Assembly: GCF_900115495.1 (NCBI RefSeq)
Contig: NZ_FOWR01000023.1
Span: 25,795 to 89,794 of the forward strand
Reading direction: 5' to 3'
DNA length: 64,000 bases
Source: Enterovibrio norvegicus DSM 15893
GTDB taxonomy: Bacteria; Pseudomonadota; Gammaproteobacteria; Enterobacterales; Vibrionaceae
Of this stretch, positions 45,583 to 56,289 are shown piece by piece. The first letter of the stretch is position 1, and every line of letters starts with the position of its first letter. The notes beneath the pieces are model-generated. The model saw only the letters and a program-made list of their open reading frames with translations. It made no database searches and was not told the DNA's origin. A program made the position numbers and the translations under genes.

Positions 45583-46329
45583 TTATTCCAATGTTGCTGC
45601 GACTTCATCAGAGATGTCACCATTATGGTAAACCTCTTGAACGTCATCCAAATCTTCAAGTGCATCAATCAGACGAAGCAGCTTAGGTGCTGTGGTTTCG
45701 TCTAAATCTGCTTTGGTGGAAGGAACCAGCGTCACTTCTGCGTTTTGTGCTTCAAAGCCCGCAGCATCCAATGCATCTTTCACCGCGCCGAATTCAGCTG
45801 GCGTGGTGTAAACGTCCATTGAACCATCATCGTGTGTTTCAACGTCGTCAGCGCCCCCTTCTAGTGCCGCTTCCATCACGTCGTCTTCGTCTAAGCCTGC
45901 CGCATAAGAAATCACACCTTTCTTGTCAAACAGGTAGTTTACGCTGCCATCAGTACCAAGGTTGCCACCCGCTTTAGAAAACGCGTGACGCACACCAGAC
46001 ACCGTGCGGTTGCGATTGTCTGTCATGCATTCCACCATCACTGCAGTACCAGCAGGGCCGTAACCTTCATAGATGACGGTTTCCATGCCCTCGTCGCCTT
46101 CACCGCCAGCCCCACGCGTCACAGCGCGGTTAACAGTGTCACGCGTCATGTTATTCGACAGTGCTTTATCGATGGCTGCACGTAGGCGCGGATTGTTCTC
46201 AGGCTCTGCACCACCTTCTTTGGCAGCAACGGTGATTTCACGGATGAGTTTGGTGAAGATTTTGCCGCGCTTGGCATCTTGCGCAGCTTTGCGGTGTTTG
46301 ATGTTGGCGAATTTACTGTGACCTGCCAT
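45583..46329 (-). CDS. yebC: YebC/TACO1 family protein
   Basis: A 248-residue protein with [22 protein letters not shown] at the N-terminus and [21 protein letters not shown], the YebC signature. Described in the family both as a transcriptional regulator and as a translation factor easing ribosome stalling at proline stretches. Classic neighbour of ruvC. SD AGGAGTGAGAA precedes the ATG. Confidence 0.95.
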   Translation of the reverse strand: MAGHSKFANIKHRKAAQDAKRGKIFTKLIREITVAAKEGGAEPENNPRLRAAIDKALSNNMTRDTVNRAVTRGAGGEGDEGMETVIYEGYGPAGTAVMVECMTDNRNRTVSGVRHAFSKAGGNLGTDGSVNYLFDKKGVISYAAGLDEDDVMEAALEGGADDVETHDDGSMDVYTTPAEFGAVKDALDAAGFEAQNAEVTLVPSTKADLDETTAPKLLRLIDALEDLDDVQEVYHNGDISDEVAATLE

Positions 46330-46442
46330 TTCTCACTCCTTTTGTCAGCGGCCGACACGCCGCTGAAGTTGTTACGTTAGTTCTTGGATTTATAGCAAAA
46401 CAGAACGCAAATGTCTGAGACAGCACCCATATCTGTTTGGAT

Positions 46443-46706
46443 TATACCCAAACAACCTCAAGATGCTTGTTCAGCGAGAGTTTGTTGGCAGTCAGGCGCG
46501 GCGCTGGTTTTAAAACATAGTCACTCTACGTTGAAAATCAGCAACAAAGCATGACGGCCAACAAAACTCGCCCTTTGGGAGTCTCTCATCTCGTCCACTT
46601 CATTGTCGAAAAGTCTGGAAAGAGATGACTCTTCCTTCGGCTTTTCTCCTCAAATTGAACAAGATGAGAGGCTCTGAATCCAGTATCCTGAGGTTGTTTG
46701 GGTATA
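46443..46706. mobile_element. 264-bp MITE-like element with 18-bp terminal inverted repeats
   Basis: The ends are TATACCCAAACAACCTCA (46443-46460) and its exact reverse complement (46689-46706); the match continues imperfectly inward (AGAT/GGAT). No transposase gene is inside. The left 75 bp resemble 61793-61875 and, more weakly, 63110-63160, so it belongs to a dispersed repeat family. No clear target-site duplication was seen. Confidence 0.75.
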
Positions 46707-46712
46707 GGAACA

Positions 46713-46739
46713 AATAAGGCCAGATAATCTGGCCTTATT
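46713..46739 (-). terminator. Terminator of aspS
   Basis: A perfect 12-bp stem (AATAAGGCCAGA / TCTGGCCTTATT) with loop TAA, 19 nt past the aspS stop. Confidence 0.85.
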
Positions 46740-46758
46740 GTTAGAAGAGGTGGTCGAC

Positions 46759-48546
46759 TTATGCGTCGTTTTCTTCGTTCTTCTTCGCTGCCGCGGTAAC
46801 CGTAATCGCGAGTTCTTCAAGTGCTGCTGGGTTAGCAAGGCTTGGCGCATCCGTTAGCAAACACGCTGCTGCGGTAGTTTTCGGGAACGCAATAACATCA
46901 CGGATGTTGTCAGTACCACAAAGCAGCATAACAAGACGATCAAGACCGAATGCTAGACCCGCGTGCGGCGGCGTACCGTACTTCAAAGCTTCTAGTAGGA
47001 AGCCAAATTTTTCTTTCTGTTCGCTAGATTCAATACCCAGAATGTCAAACACAACGGTTTGCATATCAGAATTATGAATACGCACAGAACCACCGCCCAC
47101 TTCGTAGCCGTTTAGTACCATGTCATAAGCGTTAGAAATTGCGGACGCAGGATTTGCTTTTAGCTCTTCAGCAGTCATACCCAAAGGAGACGTGAATGGG
47201 TGGTGCATCGCGTGCAGGTTACCTTCTTCGTCTTCTTCGAACATAGGGAAATCAACAACCCAAAGTGGCGCCCACTTAGATTTGTCAGTTAGACCCAAGT
47301 CTGTACCTAGCTTCAGACGCAGTGCGCCCATTGCCTCAGTCACTACTTTCTTGCTATCAGCGCCGAACAGGATGATGTCGCCAGTTTCAGCGCCAGTGCG
47401 CTCAAGAATACCGTTAACAACGTCTTCGTTCAGGAATTTAGCAACCGGTGATTGAACACCTTCCATGCCTGCTGCACGGTCGTTAACCTTCATCCACGCC
47501 AAACCTTTCGCGCCATAGATGCCGACAAACTTGGTGTATTCATCGATTTGCTTACGAGATAGCTCAGCACCACCCGGAACACGAATAACAGCAACACGGC
47601 CTTTTTCGTCATTCGCTGGGCCAGAGAAGACTTTGAATTCAACGTCTTTCAGAAGGTCGGCAACATCGACCATTTCTAGCGGGTTACGCAGGTCTGGTTT
47701 ATCTGAACCGAAACGGCGCGCAGCTTCTTCAAACGTCATGATTGGGAACTGGCCCAGATCCACGTTCAACAATTCTTGCCACATATCGCGAACCATGTTT
47801 TCAGTCACTTCACGCACTTGATCTGCGGTCATGAATGAGGTTTCGATATCGATTTGGGTAAATTCAGGCTGGCGGTCAGCACGCAAGTCTTCATCGCGGA
47901 AGCACTTAACGATTTGGTAGTAACGGTCAAAACCAGACATCATCAAAAGCTGTTTGAACAGCTGTGGTGATTGTGGCAATGCGTAGAAGCTGCCTTTATG
48001 AACACGGCTTGGTACCAAGTAGTCACGTGCGCCTTCTGGCGTTGCTTTTGTCAGTACTGGCGTTTCGATGTCAAGGAAGCCGTTATCATCAAGGAAACGA
48101 CGAACAAAGCTTGATGCTTTTGCACGCAGCTTGATGCGATCGCTCATTTCTGGACGACGCAAGTCAAGGTAACGGTGCTTCAGACGCTGTTCTTCTGAGT
48201 TGTTTTGATTGAAGTCCAGTGGCAATGGCGCTGCGCGGTTGATGATTTCCAAACCTGTCGCAAGCAATTCAACTTCACCTGTCGCCATGTCTTTATTGAT
48301 TTGGCTGTCTGGGCGCGCACGAACTTCACCGGTAAATTTGATACAGAATTCGTTACGCAGTTTGTTAGCAACCTCGAATACGTCTTTCATATCCGGATCA
48401 ACCACCACCTGAACCACGCCTTCACGGTCACGCATATCAATGAAGATAAGACCGCCTAAATCACGACGGCGATTTACCCAGCCGCAAAGTTCTACAGTTT
48501 GCCCTACGAGGGCTTTGTTCAGGTGACCACAATATTGGGTGCGCAT
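46759..48546 (-). CDS. aspS: Aspartate-tRNA ligase
   Basis: A 595-residue bacterial-type class II aminoacyl-tRNA synthetase. N-terminal anticodon-binding OB-fold (1-105), motif 2 [19 protein letters not shown], the GAD insertion domain (about 290-420) and motif 3 [16 protein letters not shown] at 48546 ([10 protein letters not shown]) follows GGGAAA and matches family starts; a longer reading adds 43 unlikely residues. Neighbouring yebC and yecE agree with the enteric gene order. Confidence 0.97.
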   Translation of the reverse strand: MRTQYCGHLNKALVGQTVELCGWVNRRRDLGGLIFIDMRDREGVVQVVVDPDMKDVFEVANKLRNEFCIKFTGEVRARPDSQINKDMATGEVELLATGLEIINRAAPLPLDFNQNNSEEQRLKHRYLDLRRPEMSDRIKLRAKASSFVRRFLDDNGFLDIETPVLTKATPEGARDYLVPSRVHKGSFYALPQSPQLFKQLLMMSGFDRYYQIVKCFRDEDLRADRQPEFTQIDIETSFMTADQVREVTENMVRDMWQELLNVDLGQFPIMTFEEAARRFGSDKPDLRNPLEMVDVADLLKDVEFKVFSGPANDEKGRVAVIRVPGGAELSRKQIDEYTKFVGIYGAKGLAWMKVNDRAAGMEGVQSPVAKFLNEDVVNGILERTGAETGDIILFGADSKKVVTEAMGALRLKLGTDLGLTDKSKWAPLWVVDFPMFEEDEEGNLHAMHHPFTSPLGMTAEELKANPASAISNAYDMVLNGYEVGGGSVRIHNSDMQTVVFDILGIESSEQKEKFGFLLEALKYGTPPHAGLAFGLDRLVMLLCGTDNIRDVIAFPKTTAAACLLTDAPSLANPAALEELAITVTAAAKKNEENDA

Positions 48547-48829
48547 ATGAATTTCCCGATCTGTTACTGACTGTCCTATTACGCTATTAAGCGCAAAGCT
48601 ACAAATATGGTTGTGCAGATACTTCTGCAAACTTCCGCCTGAGTGTTCACTCACGCCAAAGTAAAAATACCTCAAAATGACGCAGCATTATAAAGGAAAA
48701 ATTGGCCTTGCGGGAAATCGTAGCGAGATGAAGGTCAGAAAAGATCGCAATCGGCCAAAAAACGAACAAGGATTGACCCAGGAATGCCAAGAAGACCAAA
48801 ATAGGCAAAAATAAAATCGAAGGGATACG

Positions 48830-49720
48830 ATGCTGACTACACCACTGCACCAACTGACCACGCCACCACTGCGCCTTGGACTGACGCAATGGTCGCACAA
48901 CACATGGCAACGTAAGTTCTATCCATCAGGTACCAAGAGTGGTGAACGTTTGGCACGGTACGCAGAGGTGTTTAACACGGTAGAAGGCAATACTACTTTC
49001 TATGCCAGCCCTTCCCACGCGACCGTTGCCAACTGGAAAGCGGCAACAACCGATGCATTTGAATTTACCTTCAAGCTTCCACAAGCGGTCACTCATCAGC
49101 TAATGCTGCGTCACGCTGACGAAATGGTGTCGGAATTCATTTCATTGATGGCACCGCTGCATTCACGCATCGGACTTTGGAAAATTCAATTGCCCGCCGC
49201 GTTTGGCCCTGAATCTATGCCGGATTTGCAGAAGTTTCTGAACGGTATGCCAGCGTCTTTTAACATTGGCGTAGAAGTACGTCATCCTGCGTTTTTCGCC
49301 AAAGGCGAAGAAGAACACGCTTTGAATAGCATGTTGCTGGAAAGAGGCGCTGATCGCATCATCATGGACAGCCGCCCTGTCTTTGCAGTGCCGCCAGATA
49401 CCGACGCGTTACTTGATGCACAGCAGAAGAAACCTCACGTTCCGGTTCACGCCATTTCCACCGCCAATACACCCATGGTGAGGTTCATTGGTGACCCAAC
49501 GCTGGAGCGAAACGATGCGTTCTTTGCTAACTGGCAGAAAAAGATACCGCAATGGATTGGGGAAGGAAAAACGCCGTATCTGATGATACACACGGCGAAT
49601 AACGATCAAGCGCCAGAGTTAGCAGCACACTTCTATGATTTGCTCAGCAAGCAAATCGCACTGCCACCACTGGCGCCTCTGTTACCGGAAGACAATTCGA
49701 GCCAGATGAGTTTGCTGTAG
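48830..49720 (+). CDS. yecE: DUF72 family protein YecE
   Basis: A 296-residue TIM-barrel-like DUF72 protein: LGLTQWSHNTWQRKFYPSG, YAEVFNTVEGNTTFYASPS and FTFKLPQAVTH near the N-terminus, IGVEVRHPAFF in the middle. No enzymatic activity is established. Divergent from aspS, as near yecE in E. coli. A tandem repeat begins 7 bp past its stop. Confidence 0.9.
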   Translation: MLTTPLHQLTTPPLRLGLTQWSHNTWQRKFYPSGTKSGERLARYAEVFNTVEGNTTFYASPSHATVANWKAATTDAFEFTFKLPQAVTHQLMLRHADEMVSEFISLMAPLHSRIGLWKIQLPAAFGPESMPDLQKFLNGMPASFNIGVEVRHPAFFAKGEEEHALNSMLLERGADRIIMDSRPVFAVPPDTDALLDAQQKKPHVPVHAISTANTPMVRFIGDPTLERNDAFFANWQKKIPQWIGEGKTPYLMIHTANNDQAPELAAHFYDLLSKQIALPPLAPLLPEDNSSQMSLL

Positions 49721-49726
49721 TTTCTA

Positions 49727-49775
<49 letters not shown>

Positions 49776-49880
49776 GAAAAACTAAGCGCGCAAGCCAACC
49801 GAGGCAAGTAATGGCATTGGTTAATCTGGCATGTTCTTGCTCTTACTCGAATCTCGTTTCTGCTCTTTCTCGCCACTCAA

Positions 49881-51044
49881 TTAGAAGTACCAACTCACTT
49901 CTGCTTCAATAAAATCATCACGCTTTAACGAATAAATCGGGTCAGTGACGCGATCTGAATTGAACATCCAGCCTGTGACTGTCCAGCTCCAATCATTGGA
50001 GAAGCGACCGCTCGACTCCAAACGCACTGTCATGGAATCGGTGTCATCTAAATCAAGTGTCCCACCAAGCAAAAACTCAGTGCCATCGTGATCGTTAAGT
50101 ACCCAACGAAGTCCTGCAAACACATCGTTTTGACCGGCAACAGGTGCGTCTTCACCGCGACTGTCGTAAAGGTATTCTACTAAGAAACCCAGATCGGTGA
50201 TGCCTTCGTTCACACCTACGTAGGTGTATTCAAATCCACCGGTAAACGCCGTATTGGATTCCAAGCTGTAACGACGGATGGCCTCTGCTTTCCACAGCCA
50301 ATCACCGTAGATAGCTTGCACATCAAGGCCAACTTGCGTCATAAGCGCATAATATGGCGACAAGCTATTGAAAAAATAGGGGTCTCTATTGGTGCCATGA
50401 AACACACTCAAGCCCACATCCCAATCATCCAGCATGGTGCCATAGCGCGCAGCGACATCGGGGTAAAATTCTTCGTGGCGAGACTCATATTGCGCGTTCG
50501 CATCTCCGGCACCGGGCACTGCTAAGCGGCCATCAGAACTGGCAAAGGTACGTTCACGGAAATAAGGCAGTAAATACAAATCAAGCAAACCAGAATCAAG
50601 TTCCAGCCCGAGACTCACCATAGGCTGGCCCAACTTCACTTCACCATCAACCGCTTCAACGGCGTCGGTTTGGTTAATGACATCGACAAGGTGCTGTGAC
50701 TCTGTCACGCCCCAAAAGACAATACCCACGCCGAAACGCAGTTCGTAGTTGTCGTCATAATGCATCAACAAGGCTTCACGTACATCGCCATGGGTGCGTT
50801 CATCATCCATTGAATCCCAACGGAAGAAAGGTGTGAACGTAAAGCTCGTGTTCCCTTCTTCACTTTCCCAATAAAGCTCAGGCTCAATGGCGATCGACGT
50901 TTGGCTTTTATCCTGACCTTGAGCCCCTGTCTGTCCAAATTGACGCTGTTGGAAGCTCACCTCGCCCTCAATGTCAAAGGCATGGCTGGGTGAGAGGAAA
51001 AGAGGCAGCGCAAGCAGCGCCGCCAATGACAGTCGTGTATTCAT
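49881..51044 (-). CDS. Predicted outer-membrane beta-barrel protein of the RND exporter operon
   Basis: A 387-residue protein with a signal peptide (1-22, ending SPSHA) and alternating amphipathic strands ending in an aromatic residue (EVSWYF), the usual outer-membrane insertion signal. Its place behind the LolA-like protein and the MMPL-type pump suggests it is the outer-membrane part, or the client, of that system. No specific family name is recognised with confidence. Confidence 0.75.
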   Translation of the reverse strand: MNTRLSLAALLALPLFLSPSHAFDIEGEVSFQQRQFGQTGAQGQDKSQTSIAIEPELYWESEEGNTSFTFTPFFRWDSMDDERTHGDVREALLMHYDDNYELRFGVGIVFWGVTESQHLVDVINQTDAVEAVDGEVKLGQPMVSLGLELDSGLLDLYLLPYFRERTFASSDGRLAVPGAGDANAQYESRHEEFYPDVAARYGTMLDDWDVGLSVFHGTNRDPYFFNSLSPYYALMTQVGLDVQAIYGDWLWKAEAIRRYSLESNTAFTGGFEYTYVGVNEGITDLGFLVEYLYDSRGEDAPVAGQNDVFAGLRWVLNDHDGTEFLLGGTLDLDDTDSMTVRLESSGRFSNDWSWTVTGWMFNSDRVTDPIYSLKRDDFIEAEVSWYF

Positions 51045-51052
51045 CCTGACTC

Positions 51053-51847
51053 CTAGCGAGCGCGCTTCAAGCTAGATTTCGAGAAGTCGCCTTCGTCTAA
51101 CCCAGTCTTAAACGCCAATTCCGTGGTGGTCAGTTTGGTCGATTTCCCTGTCTGGTGGTTCACCATCATCATGGTGTGCGCACGCCAGTATTGATCGAGA
51201 TATTGTTCGTAATCCGTGAACGTCAGGGTTTTCAGCAATGACTTACGACGGTCATAGAACTCGGTTTTCAACGGGCGGTAGTGCTCTTGATCAATCCAAA
51301 CTTTCTGGCTGGTGTAACCTGAAAATTTGTCTGTTGGCGTTTGCACAATCACAAAGGTGTTTTGACCATTAATGTCTTCTTCGCCCACCAAGTCAAAGGT
51401 GTACTTTTCGAGTTCAAAAGAGCTTAAATCTTCGTAAGCAAACTCACTGCCCATGAACGGCCCAGACTTGTTGCGTGATGCAATGCGTTTCACACGCTTC
51501 AAAGCAGGGAGATACAGCCACTGATCGTCAGCACCAGTGATGTGTGAATAGTTCAGGAAGACAGTGCCACGTACATCGCGAGGTTCATCAAATATGGTTA
51601 GGCCTTTATCACCATCGCCTTCCACTTCCAGTGTCTTGATGCGCAGTTTACGGTCACTGGTATCGCCATTGGCGTTTTCCAGCAACATGGTCATTTCGGC
51701 GACAGTATCACCCCAACCTTGGTCACGGACTTTTCGCTCTTTGGCGATTTCCAATCCCTTCACTTCGTCAGCCGTCACAGGCGCTGCCATCGCCATCATG
51801 CTAAATGCAATAACAACGGCTTTTGATAATGTTCTCATTGTTTTCAT
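51053..51847 (-). CDS. LolA-like outer-membrane lipoprotein-sorting protein
   Basis: A 264-residue periplasmic protein: signal peptide (about 1-27, ending APVTADE) and a LolA/LolB-like incomplete beta-barrel body with RGTVFLNYSHITGADDQWLY, LPALKRVKRI and KVWIDQEHYRPLKTEFYDR. Such proteins are encoded with MMPL/RND pumps and probably carry a lipid or lipoprotein across the periplasm. ATG at 51847 is set by AGGAGATAAGA; 9 nt gap to the next gene. Confidence 0.85.
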   Translation of the reverse strand: MKTMRTLSKAVVIAFSMMAMAAPVTADEVKGLEIAKERKVRDQGWGDTVAEMTMLLENANGDTSDRKLRIKTLEVEGDGDKGLTIFDEPRDVRGTVFLNYSHITGADDQWLYLPALKRVKRIASRNKSGPFMGSEFAYEDLSSFELEKYTFDLVGEEDINGQNTFVIVQTPTDKFSGYTSQKVWIDQEHYRPLKTEFYDRRKSLLKTLTFTDYEQYLDQYWRAHTMMMVNHQTGKSTKLTTTELAFKTGLDEGDFSKSSLKRAR

Positions 51848-51866
51848 TCTTATCTCCTTGAATTCG

Positions 51867-54188
51867 TTATTGCGCAGCTTCTTCGCTAAAAGGCTTAGAC
51901 TCATCGGCATAGGCTTTCTTGTCTGCTATTAAGAGCACAGCAGGTAAAAGAACAAAGTCCACGATGAGGGCAATGAAAATCACAATGGCACTGAGTAAGC
52001 CCATGTCACTGTTCAATCGGAAACCTGATGTTGCCAATACGCTGAAACCCGCCACCAGCACCACAGTGGTGATCCACAGTGCGCGACCGACAGAATCAAA
52101 GGCATAACGGATCCCGTCTTCAACGTTTCGTCCCTGCAAACGCGCATGGCGATATTTGGTCAAGAAATGCACCGTGTCATCAACCACAACCCCCAAGGTC
52201 AAGGTGATAACCACCGAAAGCCCTAAGTTGATCTCTCCTGACACAATTGCCCACAAACCAAAGCCCAATATCGCTGGCACCAAGTTTGGTACGAGACTGA
52301 TGACACCAAGACGCCATGAACGCAGTGCGAACACTAGCAATCCTGAAATCAGCACCAATGCGATCGGTAGCGTCTTCAACATGCTGGCAATGTTTGTTTC
52401 ACCAATGTGCGCGAACATAAGGTTAGGGCCCGACGAGGTCATTTCGTAGTCAGGCGCATTGGCTTTAAACCACGCATCCATACGGTCTTCCAGCGCAATC
52501 AATTTCACGCTGCCAAGGTTATCGGTAGTCAGCACAAGCTTGACGGCAGATTTATCGATGTTCACTTCGTTGTTCAAATCAAGCCCGTAAGGCAACGACA
52601 TCTCATACAGTAATAAGTATTGTGCCGCGAGCTCAGGATCTTGAGGCAATGCGTAATAGGTTTTGTCATCGCCGTGCATGTTCATGTTCAAACGCTTGAA
52701 TGTGTCTGAAATTGACGCGACATGGTCTGTTTCTGGTTGTGTACGTAACCATTCCGTGAAGCCTTCAACAGCATTCAAAAACTCAGGGTGTGTGATCCCT
52801 TGAGGTTGACCGGACTTGATGGAAATACTGATCGCCGTTGTACCACTGACGGTATCTTCCATGTAGTCCGCGGCTTGGCGGAAATCATTGCCCGAATCGA
52901 AGTATTCAACCGCATTATCATTGGCTTGGTTTTGCACCAACAATACCGAGCTCAGCACAATGATGACGGCGCTGACGGGAAGAATTTTCCTGTGATTCGC
53001 GATCACGGTATCCGCCACCCAAGACATCGCTTTATTGCTGTTCTTACGCGCTGGTTTCACCTTGAACGGCATCAATTGCAGCAATGCTGGCAAAAGCGTT
53101 ACAGACAGAACAAACGCGATCATGACCCCCAAGGCTGCCAGGTTACCCATGTCTCTCAACACAGGAGAATCCGACGCATTCATCATTAGGAAACCAATCG
53201 ACGTCGTCACAGACGTGATTAATAGCGCGAGGAAGTTAAGTTTGAGCGCATAATTAATGGCTTCTGTTTTATCTTTTCCTTCACGCAACGCATGCACATA
53301 TGACGTAATCAAGTGCACACAGTCAGCCACAGCAAGCGTCATTACCAAGGTCGGCACTGTCACCGTACCGTTATTCAGATAGTGACCCACCCAACCAAGC
53401 ATGCCCATGGTGGCTGCAATGGTCAGCACGATCACCAGCAGTGTCGCCACAACAAATTTCCAAGATCTCAACATAATGCCGAGGAACACCAGCACAACCA
53501 GAAACATCATTGGCACGAGCGTTTGGCTGTCTGCTTGTGCAGCGTCAGCAAAGGCTTTGTTCATGGCAATAATGCCCGCCAAATGGAAGTCAACATCGGG
53601 ATAGGTTTCATTGGCTTTCGCCAACACCCCTTTCGCAAAATTAGCCACTTCCTGCACTTGTGCCGTTTGGTCACCATCGGGTAATTGGAAAGTGATGTTC
53701 ACGATGGCAGCTTGCGCAGTTTGACCCACAATCGCCCCCACCAAGCGAGGCTCACTCAACGCAACATCGCGGATATAATCGATTCGCGCCTCATCGAGTT
53801 CGTAATAATCGGGCGCGAGATCTTCAACCAGAAGATCATCATCTTCTGCAGAGGTATGCTGATAGTTTGTGATGGAATCCACGCGACTTGCATATGGCGT
53901 TAGCCAAGCTTCATCGGTGAGCTGTTGAATCAGCGAGAGGTTGTCTTTTGTAAACACGTCTTTGTTGTGAGGTGCAACCACAATGGCCAACGTATCCGTC
54001 TTATTGAATGTTGCTTCTAGCTCTTTGAAGGCTTTTAGCTGTGGATTCCCTTTGTCAAAAAAGATCTGGTAGTCGCCTCGGAAATACAAGTTCTGACTGC
54101 CCATCGCTGCCACAACTGCAAGCAACACACTGAGGATCAAGAATAACCAAGGACGCGCCGTTGGCATTCGATATAGTTCTTTTTTCAT
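51867..54188 (-). CDS. MMPL/RND family exporter
   Basis: A 773-residue inner-membrane transporter made of two similar halves, each with a large periplasmic loop and a bundle of helices (first bundle about 220-380, second about 620-760). LVMTLAVADCVHLITSY and VVITLTLGVVVDDTVHFLTKY carry the paired acidic residues of the proton path. It resembles hopanoid/lipid transporters of the HpnN type. ATG at 54188 follows GGAG; the GTG one codon before is less well spaced. Four palindromic operator candidates lie just upstream. Confidence 0.9.
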   Translation of the reverse strand: MKKELYRMPTARPWLFLILSVLLAVVAAMGSQNLYFRGDYQIFFDKGNPQLKAFKELEATFNKTDTLAIVVAPHNKDVFTKDNLSLIQQLTDEAWLTPYASRVDSITNYQHTSAEDDDLLVEDLAPDYYELDEARIDYIRDVALSEPRLVGAIVGQTAQAAIVNITFQLPDGDQTAQVQEVANFAKGVLAKANETYPDVDFHLAGIIAMNKAFADAAQADSQTLVPMMFLVVLVFLGIMLRSWKFVVATLLVIVLTIAATMGMLGWVGHYLNNGTVTVPTLVMTLAVADCVHLITSYVHALREGKDKTEAINYALKLNFLALLITSVTTSIGFLMMNASDSPVLRDMGNLAALGVMIAFVLSVTLLPALLQLMPFKVKPARKNSNKAMSWVADTVIANHRKILPVSAVIIVLSSVLLVQNQANDNAVEYFDSGNDFRQAADYMEDTVSGTTAISISIKSGQPQGITHPEFLNAVEGFTEWLRTQPETDHVASISDTFKRLNMNMHGDDKTYYALPQDPELAAQYLLLYEMSLPYGLDLNNEVNIDKSAVKLVLTTDNLGSVKLIALEDRMDAWFKANAPDYEMTSSGPNLMFAHIGETNIASMLKTLPIALVLISGLLVFALRSWRLGVISLVPNLVPAILGFGLWAIVSGEINLGLSVVITLTLGVVVDDTVHFLTKYRHARLQGRNVEDGIRYAFDSVGRALWITTVVLVAGFSVLATSGFRLNSDMGLLSAIVIFIALIVDFVLLPAVLLIADKKAYADESKPFSEEAAQ

Positions 54189-54203
54189 CACACACTCCGT
54201 TTG

Positions 54204-54216
54204 TGACGATTCGTCA
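54204..54216. promoter_or_regulatory. Operator-like palindrome, site 1, next to the exporter start
   Basis: TGACGATTCGTCA, a 13-bp palindrome (TGACGA-T-TCGTCA) 16 bp upstream of the exporter ATG; shares the TGACG-N3-CGTCA pattern with three further sites at 54356-54435. Confidence 0.6.
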
Positions 54217-54355
54217 AATTCTCTGCTTTAAAAAGCCAAGTGATATGGCTTAATACTTCCAGAACATGGACTTCAGTCACTCGGATCCTGTTCAAGCAAA
54301 ATATAAATACGCGTTCACATGAATAAAATGTAGTTCGTTGTTCTACGTTCTCCAA

Positions 54356-54435
54356 TGACGCTCCGTCAATTTCTGACGAAACGTCAATATAGTACAATTT
54401 TACAACATGTTAAAGCTCATTTTGACGAATCGTCA
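54356..54435. promoter_or_regulatory. Cluster of three operator-like palindromes, sites 2-4
   Basis: TGACGCTCCGTCA (54356-54368), TGACGAAACGTCA (54374-54386) and TGACGAATCGTCA (54423-54435) share TGACG-N3-CGTCA. Sites 2 and 3 are 18 bp centre to centre. They lie between the TetR gene end and the exporter start; probable binding sites of that TetR protein (inference). Confidence 0.65.
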
Positions 54436-54456
54436 ACAATGATACATCTTTCGCAA

Positions 54457-55227
54457 CTACGATTGATTTTCGAGCAGGGCGATTTCTTTTCCGTAGAGGT
54501 CTTTTTCGGCACGTTCCCACGTTTTCTGATAATCAAAATCACAAGACAAAGGTGCCCAGTGCATGCCATCAAGAAGGAAGTTAAGATTTTGAAGCACAAT
54601 ATTGGTACTGAGTTGACGAGAGACACAACTGCTCTGCGTTGCATTGTTCACCAGCGAGCTGGTGCCAAATGCCATCGCCCAGTTAGCAAACACAATACTG
54701 TCACTCGTGATGCCTGGAGCAAGGGTCAGATCGCCTGATCTTTGGCCAAGTTCGATGAATTTGTCACCAAACGACACCACTAACTCTTCCAGAGCGTTAA
54801 GCTTTTCTAAGCGCTCTGGTGCACTTTTTTCAGTGACAGCAGGTGTGCGACTCACTAACGCGCACATGGCCAGGATAGGAGAGAGTTTGGAGAAAAGGTG
54901 CATGCCTGTATGCATGGCTATCAACTTTTCACGGCTTGTGCCTTCAAAGTCGAGCGCGCGTTTGAACAGCGGGATTTTTTTCCCTAGCGCTTGGATAGCA
55001 AGCGCAGCAAACAAATCTTCTTTACTGTTAAAGTGGTTGTAAATCGTCCCTTTAGAATACGGACTGGCCGCGGCAACTTTATCCATGTTGAGTTGCGCAA
55101 ACCCTTCCCTAGCCACAATGCCACATGCAATATCCAATAACTCACTTTCACGCTCACGCATGGCCACTTGCTTACGGCTTAATGTCGTGTCATCACTGCT
55201 TAGATTTAAAACTGCTTGCTCTAACAT
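54457..55227 (-). CDS. TetR-family repressor of the exporter operon
   Basis: A 256-residue regulator. The N-terminal helix-turn-helix (about 25-70) has LDIACGIVAREGFAQLNMDK, KVAAASPYSKGTIYNHFNSK and EDLFAAL, the TetR pattern. The C-terminal ligand domain is unlike named families. ATG at 55227 follows GAGGATATTCACA; the longer reading is not TetR-like. It lies upstream of, and on the same strand as, the exporter, with four matching palindromes between them. Confidence 0.88.
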   Translation of the reverse strand: MLEQAVLNLSSDDTTLSRKQVAMRERESELLDIACGIVAREGFAQLNMDKVAAASPYSKGTIYNHFNSKEDLFAALAIQALGKKIPLFKRALDFEGTSREKLIAMHTGMHLFSKLSPILAMCALVSRTPAVTEKSAPERLEKLNALEELVVSFGDKFIELGQRSGDLTLAPGITSDSIVFANWAMAFGTSSLVNNATQSSCVSRQLSTNIVLQNLNFLLDGMHWAPLSCDFDYQKTWERAEKDLYGKEIALLENQS

Positions 55228-55475
55228 TGTGAATATCCTCAAGAGATCCTTACTTTTATAGCATAAATAAGAAATATAATCGCAGTCATCCCTCACTTTC
55301 TGATCCCATGAAATCAACAAGTTTAGGGTTCATACAATTGAATATCCCCGTAATTAGAGACAACAAAAGCAAAATTCACTACAATACGCGCCCTTTTGGT
55401 GTTTGCTGGATGCTGATGCCACACTTGTATTTTTCACCGCATGTCAGGATCTGAAAAACGTGCCGGTAAGCATAG

Positions 55476-56222
<747 letters not shown>

Positions 56223-56289
56223 ATCAGGTACACAACGCGCGCTAACCCACAGCACTCATTAAATACATTAACAGACAGACTTATACGCC

